From contig JAJBVD010000030.1 in NCBI GenBank assembly GCA_020859985.1, positions 186,741-248,165 of the forward strand: 61,425 nucleotides of DNA, in the 5' to 3' direction. The notes beneath the pieces are model-generated. The model made no database searches. It saw nothing but the letters and a program-made list of their open reading frames with translations, and had not been told where the DNA came from. A program made the position numbers and the translations under genes. How positions within the stretch are numbered: the first letter of the stretch is position 1; the number at the start of each line of letters is the position of its first letter. Source of the DNA: Clostridiales bacterium (GTDB lineage Bacteria > Bacillota > Clostridia > Lachnospirales > Lachnospiraceae). Shown here in pieces: positions 35,883-45,309 of this stretch.

Positions 35883-36020
35883 ATACCTCACCTCCTATCG
35901 TTCGGAGCGTCGCATAATAAAAATATGCAAATTCACAAGCAATTTTTACTAATATATCCTTTCTTCGCGCATTGTTATTATAATATCCATCACGAAAATA
36001 TGCAAGCGTTTTCTATTCCC

Positions 36021-36053
36021 TATTACCGACTATACGTCGCGCAGTTTGAATAA
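36021..36053 (+). pseudogene. Vestige of an ABC exporter 3' end
   Basis: Ten codons and a stop reading YYRLYVAQFE, compared with YYRLYAAQYE at the true exporter end (34563-34595). In both places the stop is followed by the similar AATAAACA..TTC.AAACAG and, further on, the same terminator. The rest of that second gene is missing. Confidence 0.6.
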
Positions 36054-36061
36054 ACAGCTTC

Positions 36062-36194
36062 AAACAGCGGGCGGTCTGCGACCTGCTGTTTGTAACAATA
36101 TCTTCAAATCGAGTAGGAGACGGCTTGACGGCTCCTACTCGCCCGCGCGGGGTGCGGACAGCACAGCTGTCATATTCCTTACGCACCCCTGCGC
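36062..36194. other. Run of three strong hairpins
   Basis: Three consecutive inverted repeats: AAACAGC/GCTGTTT (36062-36091), GAGTAGGAG/CTCCTACTC (36111-36140) and a 12-bp GC-rich stem with one bulge (36145-36156 with 36182-36194). They fill the gap between the exporter vestige and the terminator at 36201. No coding signal; they may be nested terminators or a structured RNA. Confidence 0.6.
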
Positions 36195-36200
36195 ATAAAG

Positions 36201-36250
36201 CAAAAAGCCCCTCGCGGAATGTCGGTTCTGTTCCGCAAAGGGCTTCCTTT
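36201..36250. terminator. Bidirectional terminator, copy 2
   Basis: The same 50-bp sequence as 34744-34793. On the minus strand it ends GGGC followed by five T, so it should terminate the CdaR-type regulator gene at 36298. Confidence 0.85.
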
Positions 36251-36297
36251 TTCTTCCAAAATATATTTGATTATTCGAAGTAGAAATTATATAATCC

Positions 36298-37386
36298 TCA
36301 ATATTCCTGTGTCTCCATATAGTTCATATACTTGACCACCATCAGCGCAATCTTAAACGTGATTGCGTCCTCAAATACGCGCAGGTCAAGTCCCGTCTGT
36401 TTCTGCAGCTTATCGAGACGGTAAACAAGCGTATTCCTGTGGATGTAAAGCTGCCGTGATGTCTCCGAGACATTCAAGCTGTTCTCGAAAAACTTATTGA
36501 TCGTGGCCAATGTCTCATCATCAAAATCATCCGGCGATTTGCCGTCAAAGATTTCCTTGATAAACATCTTGCAAAGCGGGATTGGAAGCTGATAGATCAG
36601 ACGGCCAATGCCCAGCGAGCTGTAGGCGATCACCTTGCGCTCCTCGAAAAAGATCTTGCCGACGTTCAGCGCCATGCGCGCTTCCTTGTAGGAGCGGGAG
36701 ACTTCCTTGATCTCACCGACGATCGTACCGTACGCGATCAGCGCATCCTTCTTCTTCTCTTCTCCGAGCGCATCCAGGATCATCTCAGCCGTACGGTCCA
36801 TGTCTTCGTAAGTGTCCTGCTCTCCAAGCTCCTTTACCACGATGATGCTCTTCTCATCCACTTCAGTGATAAAATCGCTGGAACGTGCGCCAAACAGGGC
36901 ACGAACGCTCTCCAGCGCTCCGGTCTCCTTCTCATGATCCGTCTCCACGATAAACACCACGCGGCGTGCTTCTGTATCGATATGAAGCTTCTTCGCACGA
37001 TTGTAAATATCTACCAGAAGCAGATTATCCAACAGCAGATTCTTAATAAAGTTGTCCTTGTCAAAGCGCTCCTTGTAGGCAACCAGAAGATTCTGAATCT
37101 GGAACGCCGCCATCCGTCCTACCATGTGCACATCGTCGCTGTTGCCGTTTGACAGAAGAATGTATTCCAACTGGTGATCGTCAAACACCTTAAAGAACTG
37201 GCAGCCGGACACCGTCTGGCTGTCTGCCGGAGAGTCCGCAAAACTGATCACCGAATCACGGAAATTCTCCGCTTCCGGAAATGTAGTCGCCAACATGACT
37301 CCTTCTGTATCAAGCACGCAGAGATCCACTCTGCTGATGGCCTTTAATCCGTCCAGTGTTGTCTGTAAAACCTGATTCGATATCAC
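36298..37386 (-). CDS. CdaR/PucR-type transcriptional regulator
   Basis: About 362 residues. The GTG at 37386 has GGAGG with 8-nt spacing; the TTG two codons earlier is too close to it. N-terminal sensory region (about 1-130, the sugar-diacid-recognition type of CdaR), a GGDEF-like middle, and a C-terminal PucR helix-turn-helix: FFENSLNVSETSRQLYIHRN followed by TLVYRLDKLQKQTGLDLR. Such proteins activate genes for small-acid or polyol use, but the target here is not evident; hexuronate genes lie 6-8 kb away. Single gene with its own terminator. Confidence 0.87.
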   Translation of the reverse strand: MISNQVLQTTLDGLKAISRVDLCVLDTEGVMLATTFPEAENFRDSVISFADSPADSQTVSGCQFFKVFDDHQLEYILLSNGNSDDVHMVGRMAAFQIQNLLVAYKERFDKDNFIKNLLLDNLLLVDIYNRAKKLHIDTEARRVVFIVETDHEKETGALESVRALFGARSSDFITEVDEKSIIVVKELGEQDTYEDMDRTAEMILDALGEEKKKDALIAYGTIVGEIKEVSRSYKEARMALNVGKIFFEERKVIAYSSLGIGRLIYQLPIPLCKMFIKEIFDGKSPDDFDDETLATINKFFENSLNVSETSRQLYIHRNTLVYRLDKLQKQTGLDLRVFEDAITFKIALMVVKYMNYMETQEY

Positions 37387-37800
37387 TTGCAAACCCTCCT
37401 TGTACCGCTTCCTGCTCTATGAGCGACCCCATTCTTTCGTACCGGATCTGTACTGCTGCACCGGGCAGTGTCTCAATCTCCTGTATACGGCAAACGCCTA
37501 CCATCAGCGTCTGACATAATCATTGTTCGAAAAAAGAATTCCGACACCATCAACTCCAGACCCGTTTCTGTTGTTTACTATAATATAACTGCGAAAAAAA
37601 ATCAATAAAATTGTGAAATTTGCACGAAAAAAATTCGCCATGATGAATATAACCCGTTTTCTTTAATTCAAAATCACAAAAATTCCGGACATCCTGTCGG
37701 ACGCCCGGAATTTTTGCAATGAATAGATTTTTCTGTTTTGCTGCTGTTCTGACCACAGTCCTAAGGAATCCACCAGCAAGCCGGTCCCCCTTAGGACATT
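37387..37800. other. Intergenic region between the PucR-type gene and glnN
   Basis: Holds the regulator's ribosome site, AT-rich sequence (37560-37670) expected to carry its promoter, the 37678-37715 terminator, and a 9-bp inverted repeat GTCCTAAGG/CCTTAGGAC directly after the glnN stop, which lacks a T-run. No gene seen. Confidence 0.6.
37678..37715. terminator. Bidirectional terminator downstream of glnN
   Basis: An 11-bp stem AAAAATTCCGG/CCGGAATTTTT around a 16-nt loop, with A/T-rich ends serving both strands. It is the first good terminator after glnN on the minus strand. Confidence 0.85.
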
Positions 37801-39912
37801 TTAGACTTCAAAGAGCAGGTCGCCGTAGGACGGCATCGGCCACATCTCTTTATCTACAATCATCTCCAACTTGTCGACCGGAGCACGCAGAGCACTCATG
37901 GCTTCCATCACGGTATCATGATAATATCTCGCCTGAGCCTCGCCTTCTCCCATCGCACCTGCAGTAGCCGTGACTTCCGCCAGCTTCGCAAGAGCAGCTT
38001 TGGTCTCCACCAGAAGCGCACTGGTCTCGGAGAGCAGCTCTGTCTGTACAGAGGTATCAGCGCCCGCAGCCTTTACGGTGTTGATCGTATCCGCAAGGCT
38101 CTTTGTATACTTAATGACTGCCGGAATGATCTGCTTGCTTGCGATATCGATCATCGACTTCGCCTCAATATTGATTGCTTTCGAGTAGTTCTCGTACTTG
38201 ATCTCCACGCGGGATTCCAGCTCTGCCTTTGTGAATACACCAAATTTTTCAAACATGGAAACGGACTTATCAGTCACGAGAGACGGAATCGCGTCCACCA
38301 TGGACTTGATGTTTGGCAGTCCTCTTCTCTCGGCTTCCTCAACCCACTCCGGAGCATAACCGTTGCCGTTGAAGACAATTCTCTGATGCTCGGTCAGCTG
38401 ACGCTTGATCAGGCTGTGAACTTCCGCGTCAAAATCTTCCGCTTTCTCCAGGATGTCGCACGCGTCGCAGAATGCTTCCGCTACGATCGTATTCAGCACG
38501 ATGTTCGGGGAGGCGATGGAATCACGGGAGCCCACCATACGGAACTCAAACTTGTTGCCCGTAAACGCAAATGGTGAAGTACGGTTACGGTCAGTCGCAT
38601 CCTTCTCCAGATCCGGAAGCGTCTTCACGCCGGTCTTCAGGATACCGCCCTTATTGGAATGCGTTGCCTCGCCTGTGCTGACAAGCTGGGTAACCACATC
38701 CTGCAGCTGCTCGCCAAGGAATACGGAAATAATCGCAGGCGGTGCCTCGTTCGCGCCCAGTCTGTGATCGTTGCCCGGGTCTGCCGCAGATTCGCGAAGC
38801 AGATCTGCATGATCATCGACTGCTCTTAAGATGCAGGAAAGTACCAGCAGGAACTGAATGTTCTCGTGCGGGGTCTTGCCCGGATCCAGAAGGTTGATAC
38901 CGTCGTCTGTCGTGATTGACCAGTTGTTGTGCTTACCGGAACCATTCACACCCGCGAACGGCTTTTCATGCAGCAGGCACTTCAGACCGTGCTGGCAGGC
39001 CACGCGCTTGAGCGTCTGCATCACGATCTGGTTCTGGTCAACGGCTACATTAGCCTCGGAATAAATCGGAGCCAGCTCGTGCTGTGCCGGAGCCACCTCG
39101 TTGTGCTGGGTCTTTGCCGGCACGCCGAGCTTCCAGAGTTCTTTATTGACATCCTTCATAAAGGATGCGATGCGCTGACGGATCGTACCAAAATAGTGAT
39201 CGTCCAGCTCCTGACCCTTCGGCGGCATCGCACCGAACAGTGTACGGCCTGTGAAGATCAAATCTTTCCTCTGCATGAATTTCTTCTCATCTACGAGGAA
39301 ATACTCCTGCTCCGGACCTACGGACGGAGTCACCTTTTTTGAAGTCGTATTGCCAAACAGTCTTAAAAGTCTCAAAGACTGTGTATTGATCGCTTCCATC
39401 GAACGGAGAAGCGGAGTCTTCTGATCCAGCGCTTCGCCTGTGTAGGAGCAGAATGCCGTTGGGATACAGAGAATCGCGCCCGCCGCATCATGACGCACAA
39501 ACGCCGGAGACGTGCAGTCCCACGCTGTATAACCTCTCGCCTCAAATGTCGCTCTCAAACCGCCTGACGGGAAAGAGGACGCGTCCGGCTCGCCCTTGAT
39601 CAGCTCTTTGCCGGAAAACTCCATCAGAACTGTGCCGTCCGGATTCGGAGCCGTGATAAAGGAATCATGCTTCTCTGCCGTCACACCGGTCAACGGCTGG
39701 AACCAGTGCGTATAATGCGTCGCACCCTTTTCGATCGCCCAGTCCTTCATCGCCGCCGCAATGACATCAGCTGTTGCCAGATCCAGCTCTTTGCCTTCCT
39801 CAATCGTCTTCTGCAGCGCTTTGTAGACCTTTTTCGGGAGACGCTCTTGCATCACCTTTTCGTTGAAGACGTCTTCGCCGAAAATGTCAGCCACGTTAAA
39901 ATATTCGCTCAT
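37801..39912 (-). CDS. glnN: Glutamine synthetase type III
   Basis: 703 residues, the normal length of GSIII (the 450-residue type I form is excluded). Makes glutamine from glutamate, ammonia and ATP; cytoplasmic. Characteristic stretches: [51 protein letters not shown] and [16 protein letters not shown] before the ATG. Monocistronic, with a structured leader, which suggests nitrogen-responsive control of transcript elongation. Confidence 0.97.
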   Translation of the reverse strand: MSEYFNVADIFGEDVFNEKVMQERLPKKVYKALQKTIEEGKELDLATADVIAAAMKDWAIEKGATHYTHWFQPLTGVTAEKHDSFITAPNPDGTVLMEFSGKELIKGEPDASSFPSGGLRATFEARGYTAWDCTSPAFVRHDAAGAILCIPTAFCSYTGEALDQKTPLLRSMEAINTQSLRLLRLFGNTTSKKVTPSVGPEQEYFLVDEKKFMQRKDLIFTGRTLFGAMPPKGQELDDHYFGTIRQRIASFMKDVNKELWKLGVPAKTQHNEVAPAQHELAPIYSEANVAVDQNQIVMQTLKRVACQHGLKCLLHEKPFAGVNGSGKHNNWSITTDDGINLLDPGKTPHENIQFLLVLSCILRAVDDHADLLRESAADPGNDHRLGANEAPPAIISVFLGEQLQDVVTQLVSTGEATHSNKGGILKTGVKTLPDLEKDATDRNRTSPFAFTGNKFEFRMVGSRDSIASPNIVLNTIVAEAFCDACDILEKAEDFDAEVHSLIKRQLTEHQRIVFNGNGYAPEWVEEAERRGLPNIKSMVDAIPSLVTDKSVSMFEKFGVFTKAELESRVEIKYENYSKAINIEAKSMIDIASKQIIPAVIKYTKSLADTINTVKAAGADTSVQTELLSETSALLVETKAALAKLAEVTATAGAMGEGEAQARYYHDTVMEAMSALRAPVDKLEMIVDKEMWPMPSYGDLLFEV

Positions 39913-39955
39913 AATATCCTCCTCTTTGCCTGAAATGGTTACTGTGCCAATTCAC

Positions 39956-40040
39956 TTCGTATAAAAGGTATGCCCCGCAGACACCAAAGCATTCTGATTA
40001 TACGAAAAGGGCATTCCATCATCTTCATTCTGGAACGCCC
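39956..40040 (-). promoter_or_regulatory. Structured leader and attenuator-like hairpin before glnN
   Basis: In minus-strand order: a 10-bp stem (40040-40031 with 40018-40009, one G-U) followed by TTTT, an intrinsic-terminator look-alike; then a 9-bp perfect stem TTCGTATAA/TTATACGAA (40006-39998 with 39964-39956) enclosing a smaller hairpin. A TATAAT lies at 40002-39997 inside the second stem and could instead be a -10 box, but no -35 matches. Either an attenuator (for example an ANTAR-protein target, known for clostridial nitrogen genes) or a promoter with palindromic operator. Confidence 0.5.
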
Positions 40041-40269
40041 TCGTCACCTTGTTTTAAAATACTCTATTCTTCTGTAAAATGCAAGCAGAAATTTCGGTTA
40101 AAACAAAAATTTCCATATTTTTTACGAATCCCGGCTACAGACCACACCGATCATTGTACAAAATGGTTACGGATAACCGTACCCTACATCTTCTCGCGCC
40201 CAAAAACTCATTCCTGTCCACGAAAAGTACTTGATCCAACTGTCGTTTGTAACTTTACCGTAAATATGA

Positions 40270-41238
40270 TCAGGCCTTGCCCTCACTGCCGAGAACGGTC
40301 TTGATCTTGTGAGCTACAACTGCCTTCACATTCGCACGGCCAACGGTCAGATACTGTCTCGGATCAAAGTACTCCGGATGCTCATTGAACACCTGACGGC
40401 AGCCAGCGGTCAGACCAAGACGAAGGTCCGAGTCGATGTTGATCTTGCAGACAGCGGATCTAGCCGCCTGACGCAGCTGATCTTCCGGAACGCCGATCGC
40501 GTCCTTAAGAGCTCCGCCATTCGCGTTGATGATCTTCACATACTCCTGCGGTACGGAAGAAGCACCATGCAGAACGATCGGGAAGCCCGGCAGTCTCTTC
40601 GTTACTTCCTCAAGGATGTCAAAACGAAGAGGCGGCGGAAGAAGAATGCCTTCCTCGTTGCGTGTGCACTGTTCCGGAGTGAACTTGAATGCGCCGTGGC
40701 TGGTGCCGATCGCGATGGCCAGAGAATCTACACCTGTCCGATCTACAAACTCCTCAACCTCTTCCGGCTGTGTATAGGAGGAATCCTCAGCAGAAACATT
40801 GACGTCATCCTCAATGCCGGCCAGCTTACCAAGCTCTGCCTCTACTACTACGCCATGATCATGCGCATACTCTACAACCTTCTTCGTAATCTCGATATTC
40901 TCATCAAAGGAATACTTGGATGCATCGATCATAACGGATGTGAAACCACCGTCCACGCAGGACTTACAGGTCTCAAAATCCGGGCCGTGATCCAGATGCA
41001 TAACGATCGGAATATCCGGGCACTCGATAACAGCAGCCTCAACCAGCTTCTTCAGATAAGTCGGATTCGCGTACTTTCTCGCACCTGCGGAAGCCTGCAG
41101 AATCACCGGAGAGTGCAGCTCAGCAGCCGCTTCCGTGATTGCCTGTACGATCTCCATGTTGTTCACGTTGAAAGCGCCGATTGCATAGCCGCCTTCATAA
41201 GCCTTCTGGAACATCTCTTTACTTGTAACTAATGCCAT
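40270..41238 (-). CDS. fba: Fructose-bisphosphate aldolase, class II
   Basis: 322 residues. Cleaves fructose-1,6-bisphosphate to glyceraldehyde-3-phosphate and dihydroxyacetone phosphate in glycolysis; zinc-dependent. Motifs: GAFNVNNMEIVQAI, IPIVMHLDHGPDFE (metal and catalytic region), VEAELGKLAGIEDD, and LHGASSVPQEY. GAGAGG ribosome site. Monocistronic. The 357-bp region to glnN carries the glnN leader and no clear fba terminator. Confidence 0.97.
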   Translation of the reverse strand: MALVTSKEMFQKAYEGGYAIGAFNVNNMEIVQAITEAAAELHSPVILQASAGARKYANPTYLKKLVEAAVIECPDIPIVMHLDHGPDFETCKSCVDGGFTSVMIDASKYSFDENIEITKKVVEYAHDHGVVVEAELGKLAGIEDDVNVSAEDSSYTQPEEVEEFVDRTGVDSLAIAIGTSHGAFKFTPEQCTRNEEGILLPPPLRFDILEEVTKRLPGFPIVLHGASSVPQEYVKIINANGGALKDAIGVPEDQLRQAARSAVCKINIDSDLRLGLTAGCRQVFNEHPEYFDPRQYLTVGRANVKAVVAHKIKTVLGSEGKA

Positions 41239-41377
41239 GTCATTCTACCTCTCTTTGTAAAATGTTTGTCCCGCTCCGCCCCATCGGAAACGAAACGTTC
41301 CTGATAACTCGTGGATAGTATACTACAGAATTTCGGTTCTATCAATCCATAATTTTGTATTTTTAGTCCAGAACAGC

Positions 41378-42106
41378 CTACATTTTCACACCATCCCGCA
41401 CAATTTCCGCCGGATGCTCGATCAGAACCTTTCGCGTCACCTCTGTTCCGAACTTTTTTTCCAGCCATGCGGCGCATTTCCCAAGATTCGGTGTCCGATC
41501 CTTCAGATTATGTGCATCTGAGCCAACACACCAAATGAGGTCTTCCTCCAAAAGTCCCTGACAATAGCGGCGCACTGAGTGACCCATATCCCCCAGCAGG
41601 CTTCCGGCATTGACCTGGATGCGCGCTCCCAAATCAGACAATTCCCCCGCGCGCTCCGGCTCCTTCCGCATGCACTCATACCGCTCTGCATGAGCGATCA
41701 AAGGACGGTAGCCTCCGGAACGCAGGGCTGCTACACGTTCCTTGATATAAGAATACGGCGTACTCTCCCGAAATTCAGTCAGAACATACCGGCTCCCTGC
41801 CATCGTCGGCCGGCCGCCGGCTTTCAGTGTCTCGACCATCTCCATATTAGCATGGAACTCACATCCCATATACAGCTTCAGGTCCGGCGCAATGTCAGCA
41901 GCCGCGTCACAGGTCGCCCAAAACGCCCTGTAAATACGCGCCATTCCCGGTTCAAACATTTCCAATCGATAATGAGGCGTCACAATAATGGTCCTTACGC
42001 CATCTTCATATTCCCGCCGCAGCAGCTCGCATGTCTCTTCTATAGAATGAGATCCATCGTCCACGCCGGGCAGAATATGGCAATGGATATCATAAATACC
42101 CTCCAT
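41378..42106 (-). CDS. CpsB/YwqE-type PHP tyrosine phosphatase
   Basis: 242 residues of the PHP metallophosphoesterase fold: N-terminal YDIHCHILPGVDDGS (metal-binding His-x-His and Asp), TIIVTPHY, PLIAHAERYE, and C-terminal VGSDAHNLKDRTPN. These manganese-dependent phosphatases remove phosphotyrosine from BY-kinases controlling capsule or exopolysaccharide chain length. No kinase or polysaccharide genes are beside it here, so it may act at a distance. GAGAGG ribosome site. Confidence 0.9.
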   Translation of the reverse strand: MEGIYDIHCHILPGVDDGSHSIEETCELLRREYEDGVRTIIVTPHYRLEMFEPGMARIYRAFWATCDAAADIAPDLKLYMGCEFHANMEMVETLKAGGRPTMAGSRYVLTEFRESTPYSYIKERVAALRSGGYRPLIAHAERYECMRKEPERAGELSDLGARIQVNAGSLLGDMGHSVRRYCQGLLEEDLIWCVGSDAHNLKDRTPNLGKCAAWLEKKFGTEVTRKVLIEHPAEIVRDGVKM

Positions 42107-42120
42107 ATAATCCTCTCTGG

Positions 42121-42144
42121 TAACTGTTCAATCCCTTCACAGTT
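42121..42144. repeat. Dispersed palindrome, copy 2
   Basis: TAACTGTTCA, four bases, CTTCACAGTT, the same inverted repeat as 32671-32695, located just upstream of the PHP phosphatase gene. Confidence 0.6.
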
Positions 42145-42243
42145 GCGAGGGAAATTACCACATTTGTTCTTTTATATCTATATCATATATCACGCATGTT
42201 CTTCACACGGCATTCAGGTATTTTCATGTAAAGCTATGACACC

Positions 42244-42882
42244 TTACAGATCACTGAAAAATAATGGCAATTCCCTCTGAAAAATCTCCAGCAGCTGTCC
42301 CGCGATCTCTCGAATCTGCGGATGCGCGCCTCCTGCGGAACGCAGCTTTATAAAATGTCTCCACTCCCGCAGATTCATTGTCATCACAAGCTCTGTTTTC
42401 AGAGAATTCGGCAAAATCGATCTTGCTTCCTGCGGCGTGGCGCCGGCATTCAGCATCTCAAAATAGTACTTTTCCGCACTCGCCATTGCTGCCGTCCAGA
42501 TCTCGTATTTCTTACGATCCTCCGGATTATCCAGATCATAAGCAAATCCGGTCGCCAGATCAATAACAGAAATCTGGTTCTGGAACTTGTCCTTTGAATA
42601 ATTACAATACCGCGTGCTCTCCTGCGAGTAACTCGCGATCCGATGCCGCACAATCTCATGCGTTACGCCACGGTCACAGGTCACCTTCACCGTCACACAC
42701 TCATGCTCAATGACTGACTCGTGGCCGCTTCTGATAATTCCGGCGACAAATTTTTCCGCGGTACCCTCGCCGATCCGTTCCTCGCTCTTATAGCAGACTC
42801 TCCCAATGCGCTCGATCTTTTTCAGGATCGTCTGATAATCTTCCATGTCAATGATTTCTACCTGTGGCTTTACTACTATCAT
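42244..42882 (-). CDS. thyX: Flavin-dependent thymidylate synthase
   Basis: 212 residues from the ATG at 42882 (GGAG, 5-nt spacing); the 38 codons that could precede it in frame lack family similarity. Methylates dUMP using methylenetetrahydrofolate, with FAD and NADPH. ThyX signature RHRIASYSQESTRY is present, with SGHESVIEH before it and LRSAGGAHPQIR near the end (substrate-binding Arg). Likely transcribed with the upstream 90-residue gene. Confidence 0.96.
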   Translation of the reverse strand: MIVVKPQVEIIDMEDYQTILKKIERIGRVCYKSEERIGEGTAEKFVAGIIRSGHESVIEHECVTVKVTCDRGVTHEIVRHRIASYSQESTRYCNYSKDKFQNQISVIDLATGFAYDLDNPEDRKKYEIWTAAMASAEKYYFEMLNAGATPQEARSILPNSLKTELVMTMNLREWRHFIKLRSAGGAHPQIREIAGQLLEIFQRELPLFFSDL

Positions 42883-43053
42883 ATATTCTCCGTTTCCGGG
42901 AAAACAATCCGTACTGACAGTCCCAGTCAGCAGATATTCCCCTTTTGCCGTCGCCAGCTTTTCCCTGTCTAAAGCGTTGCTTCCGTTCCCCGACACATGC
43001 GCGGATACGTCGCCGTAAAGAATATGTTCTCATACGGTAACTGTTCTGAGCAG

Positions 43054-43326
43054 TCACGCACCGGCAACAATTCCCAGCTTGCGAAAAATCGCCCAGATAT
43101 AGGGTGCACCAAACGCGTTCAGCTTCTTCGGTCCGGTGATCTCTTCCGGCGATTCCTGTATCCGGTCATAAGCCTTCGAAACCGTCGCCTTCGTAATGGA
43201 TTTCCCGCGCCGGTCAACAAAAAGCTCACCGCCCCGTATCGTATACTGAAACGGCAGTCCCTTAACCGTAAAAAAAGGTTCGCCCTGATGCCTGACTAAA
43301 AGTTCCCATAATTCTTCGTGACTCAT
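43054..43326 (-). CDS. Conserved hypothetical protein, 90 residues
   Basis: Starts at ATG 43326 (GAGG upstream), directly after the rny terminator; a longer in-frame reading would run backwards through that hairpin and is rejected. Sequence SHEELWELLVRHQGEPFFTV then GLPFQYTIRGGELFVDRRGK and a helical end GAPYIWAIFRKLGIV. No signal peptide. The strand-rich middle with KSITKATVSKAYDRI could be a nucleic-acid-binding fold, but I do not recognise the family. Ahead of thyX by 171 bp. Confidence 0.75.
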   Translation of the reverse strand: MSHEELWELLVRHQGEPFFTVKGLPFQYTIRGGELFVDRRGKSITKATVSKAYDRIQESPEEITGPKKLNAFGAPYIWAIFRKLGIVAGA

Positions 43327-43348
43327 CTTTTGTTCCTCACATCGAACA

Positions 43349-43380
43349 AACGCCGCAGGGAAAACCTTCCCTGCGGCGTT
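43349..43380 (-). terminator. rny terminator
   Basis: A 14-bp perfect stem (AACGCCGCAGGGAA and its complement) with a 4-nt loop, followed on the minus strand by TTTGTTC. Lies 28 bp after the rny stop. Confidence 0.9.
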
Positions 43381-43408
43381 CTGAAGCCTTGTGCATAAAG
43401 CCCTGCCG

Positions 43409-44962
43409 TTACTTCGCGTAGTCAACCGCCCTGCTTTCCCGTATGACGCTGACTTTGATCTGTCCCGGATACTCCAGCTCCGCCTCAATCTGCTTGGAGA
43501 TATTTCTCGCCAGAAGCGGCATCTCTGCATCGCTGACCTGATCCGGTACTACCATAACTCTGATTTCCCTACCTGCCTGAATAGCAAATGATTTCTCCAC
43601 ACCCTTGAAAGTGTTCGTAATATCTTCTAACTGTTTTAATCTGTTTGTATATGTTTCCAGAGTCTCACGCCGTGCTCCCGGACGGGCTGCCGAAATCGTG
43701 TCTGCAGCCTGAACGATGCATGCGATAAGCGACTCAGGTTCTACATCCCCATGATGGGACTCAACTGCATTGATAACAACCTGTGATTCCTTATACTTCC
43801 TGCACAGGTCCGCACCAATCTGTACATGTGAGCCTTCCATTTCATGGTCAATGGATTTGCCGATGTCATGCAACAATCCCGCGCGCTTAGCCATCCTCAC
43901 ATCGACTCCGACCTCACCGGCAAGCAGCCCGGAAAGCTGCGCCACCTCGATCGAATGCTTCAGTGCGTTCTGACCATAGCTGGTTCTGTATTTCATTCTG
44001 CCCAGAAGACGTATCAGCTCCGGATGGATGCCGTGCACGCCAACCTCAAGTGCCGCGGCTTCACCTTCCTCGCGGATGATCGTCTCAACCTCTCGCTGCG
44101 CTTTCTCCACCATCTCTTCAATTCTGGCCGGGTGGATACGGCCATCCACAATCAGCTTTTCAAGGGCGATCCTCGCCACTTCTCTTCTGATCGGGTCAAA
44201 TCCCGACAAAATGACTGCTTCCGGTGTATCGTCGATGATGAGATCCACACCCGTCAATGTCTCCAGTGTACGGATGTTCCTCCCCTCACGACCGATGATC
44301 CTTCCCTTCATTTCGTCGCCAGGCAGCTGAACCACAGAGATGGTCGTCTCTGCGACATGATCCGCGGCACATTTCTGAATCGCCGTGACCACATATTCTT
44401 TTGCCTTTTTGCCTGCTTCTTCTTTTGCCTGACTCTCCAGTTCCCTGTAGAGCTTGGCTGTGTCAATCTTTACTTCATCTTCAACAGTTTTTAAAAGATA
44501 TTCTTTTGCTTGTTCAGAGGTAAGTCCTGAGATTCTTTCGAGTTCGGCAAGACGCTGTTCCTGAAGCTTGTTGACTTCAACGGTCTTTTTCTTTAACTCT
44601 TCTTCCCTGGCTGTAATGCCGGTCTCCCTGCGCTCCAGAGACTCCGCTTTCCTGTCTACGGACTCTTCCTTTGACAGGACACGTTTCTCATAACGCTGCA
44701 ATTCTGATCTGCGCTCTCTCGTCTCTTTTTCCAACTCATTCTTCGTCTTCAAAGATTCTTCCTTCGCTTCCAGAAGTGCCTCGCGTTTCTTCGTCTCTGC
44801 AACCTTCAGCGCGTCGTCGATAATCTGCCTTGCTTTTTCCTCAGCACTGCCGAGTTTTTCTTCCGTCGCTTTCTGATAACGGCTGACGGAGACAAGGGAG
44901 GATATCACGGCTGCTGCCACGACCAGCACAATTACAACAGCAATTGTAATCACTGTAGGCAC
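43409..44962 (-). CDS. rny: Ribonuclease Y
   Basis: 517 residues; GTG start with AAGGAGG. Membrane-anchored endoribonuclease that initiates mRNA decay in Firmicutes. N-terminal helix [20 protein letters not shown], coiled coil 30-190, KH domain with [17 protein letters not shown] domain with HSIEVAQL and [12 protein letters not shown], and a C-terminal part ending DYAK. Length is standard. Monocistronic. Confidence 0.97.
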   Translation of the reverse strand: MPTVITIAVVIVLVVAAAVISSLVSVSRYQKATEEKLGSAEEKARQIIDDALKVAETKKREALLEAKEESLKTKNELEKETRERRSELQRYEKRVLSKEESVDRKAESLERRETGITAREEELKKKTVEVNKLQEQRLAELERISGLTSEQAKEYLLKTVEDEVKIDTAKLYRELESQAKEEAGKKAKEYVVTAIQKCAADHVAETTISVVQLPGDEMKGRIIGREGRNIRTLETLTGVDLIIDDTPEAVILSGFDPIRREVARIALEKLIVDGRIHPARIEEMVEKAQREVETIIREEGEAAALEVGVHGIHPELIRLLGRMKYRTSYGQNALKHSIEVAQLSGLLAGEVGVDVRMAKRAGLLHDIGKSIDHEMEGSHVQIGADLCRKYKESQVVINAVESHHGDVEPESLIACIVQAADTISAARPGARRETLETYTNRLKQLEDITNTFKGVEKSFAIQAGREIRVMVVPDQVSDAEMPLLARNISKQIEAELEYPGQIKVSVIRESRAVDYAK

Positions 44963-45309
44963 AGGAGCACCTCCTTATTCATTTTTCATTGTTCGAGTTA
45001 TCTCATCATCTCCGCCAGTTCTCATCATTTTTCGGCAGTATGACTATGGCAGGGATAGATTTGTCCAAACAACGTTTTAATTTTATACTGTTTTTATAAT
45101 TGTGTCAAGCGGTATCTTTTCCGGATTCAACCGACTGGATTCATCTGGCCGATTCATCCGACCGATTCATCCGAACCCGCATATGGACCCCTTATATTTT
45201 ACTACTTATATTTTACTCATTTCATCGATCAATCTCATACGCAAGCTATGACCGGCGCATTTGTTGAATGGATTCTGACAATCCTTTTACAGATTGAATC
45301 CCATATTTC
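44963..45309. other. Intergenic region upstream of rny, no gene seen
   Basis: 347 bp. Contains three short direct CCGATTCATC-like repeats (45130-45176) and two copies of CTTATATTTTACT (about 45190-45215). No coding signal, hairpin with T-run, or clear promoter pair was found beyond A/T-rich sequence near 45070-45110. Confidence 0.5.

Noticed and set aside
37757-37796. Inverted repeat GTCCTAAGG/CCTTAGGAC as glnN terminator
   Set aside because: No T-run on the minus strand and a long loop; the 37678-37715 hairpin is the better terminator.
41229-41477. An 82-codon minus frame between fba and the PHP gene
   Set aside because: Overlaps the PHP gene end in another frame and has no ribosome site or recognisable sequence.
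43327-43530. N-terminal extension of the 90-residue gene
   Set aside because: It would translate back through the rny terminator and part of rny; the ATG at 43326 has its own ribosome site.
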